A stretch of 42,488 nt of DNA from Selenomonas sp. (GTDB taxonomy: Bacteria; Bacillota; Negativicutes; Selenomonadales; Selenomonadaceae): assembly GCA_022773585.1 (NCBI GenBank), contig JALEZZ010000005.1, positions 1 through 42,488 on the forward strand, given 5' to 3'. Under the pieces are notes generated by a model, which was given only the letters and a program-made list of their open reading frames with translations, searched no databases and was not told the DNA's origin. Every line of letters starts with the position of its first letter. Positions within the stretch are counted from its first letter, which is position 1. The position numbers and the translations under genes were made by a program. This document shows positions 42,022-42,488 of this stretch, piece after piece.

Positions 42022-42488
42022 GGAGAGATTCGTGGACGCGGAGGTGGAATCGGAACCCCTTTGACGCCGCGAAGAAACTGTTCGTAATCACGAAGCGGGG
42101 GGGGGCTTGTGCGCGGGTCGGGAGGGGGCTTCCAACGGAAACAACGCTGACACGGCCTGATGAGCTCAACGGACTTTGCAGCTTTTGGTTCACATCGCAG
42201 TATCTCGAATTTTTCCGTTTCCTTACAGCTAAAAGTTTCCTTATGGAAGCCCCCGCCCTCCCGAAGCAGCGTGGTGCACGCGAAGGAGCACGCTCGGAAG
42301 GACGGAAGCGCTCGCTTTGCTCGCTGTCCGCCTAGTTTCATCATCTTAAAAATGGTTCAATCACAAAACTTGTGGGATTGAATAGTTTCGAAGAATAATT
42401 CATGTTGTCAAAAAAGAAGACATCCGCTAAGATGTGGAAATGCATATCGACAATGTAAATCCACACAAAGGAATGTCCTCTCCATGGA
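42022..42488. other. Right-end region without a recognised gene
   Basis: Besides R2 copy 2 and a G9 run (42096-42104), nothing is recognised. A frame opens at ATG 42440 (MHIDNVNPHKGMSSPW) and runs off the edge without a stop, but it lacks a convincing RBS and homology, so it is not called. Confidence 0.5.
42124..42254 (+). repeat. R2 repeat, copy 2 (131 bp)
   Basis: Second copy of the 41491-41620 element, same orientation, with ends GGGGGCTTCC and GGAAGCCCCC in perfect inverted match. It lies upstream of the T-box promoter. Confidence 0.8.

Noticed and set aside
42440..42488. Possible gene start at the right edge (MHIDNVNPHKGMSSPW)
   Set aside because: No convincing RBS and no homology; too short to judge before the window ends.

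Overview
The window reads as a chromosomal segment of a moderately high-GC Gram-positive-lineage bacterium, most likely a Negativicute (Selenomonas/Mitsuokella-like). This is inferred from Firmicutes traits (a tyrosine T-box, HemZ next to Fur, strong Shine-Dalgarno sites, frequent TTG starts) and the gene order; no marker in the window fixes the genus. Nearly every gene lies on the minus strand, so transcription runs from high to low coordinates.

Layout. 1-98: tail of an ISL3-type transposase. 228-3209: a secreted BamE-like protein, purC, and a solo tyrosine recombinase bracketed by ~35-bp inverted repeats. 3207-11520: the pyrimidine operon pyrB-pyrC-carA-carB-pyrF-pyrE behind an attenuator-like terminator, with no pyrD/pyrK in its usual place. 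12093-18570: an envelope and RNA-modification operon (psd, pssA, GT2, queD, queE, trmL, murB, GT8) with its own near-consensus promoter; the last gene carries an in-frame G11 tract typical of phase-variable genes. 18864-19589: a WecG/TagA glycosyltransferase. 20294-27852: aspS, hisS, hemZ, fur and relA. 27960-34648: recJ, secF, secD, a small P-loop protein, a PP2C-type phosphatase, 5-formyl-THF cyclo-ligase and yajC. 34939-38823: tgt, lysS, greA and a GIY-YIG protein. 38826-41416: a cyclophilin, tyrA and aroF, the last two under a tyrosine-specific T-box whose promoter matches consensus.

The most striking signal is a pair of tiny plus-strand loci (about 11736-12062 and 19845-20139). Each has an extended -10 promoter, a strong RBS, a 28-29 codon hydrophobic peptide gene, a bidirectional terminator, and a convergent minus-strand promoter. 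In each, the RBS/start region of the peptide gene is duplicated in direct orientation beyond the terminator, inside the short convergent RNA. This is the architecture of Fst/par type I toxin-antitoxin systems, found here as two diverged paralogues in one window.

The gaps are unusually full of palindromic repeats. A ~200-bp modular family (R1) occurs six times, always with its core in the same orientation relative to transcription. There are also a 236-bp TIR-bounded element, a 130-bp pair bracketing the T-box, a 70-bp inverted pair flanking aspS, a 163-bp palindrome, and a 42-bp terminator-like palindrome of which one copy is translated inside the recombinase gene. No rRNA, tRNA or CRISPR array was seen.
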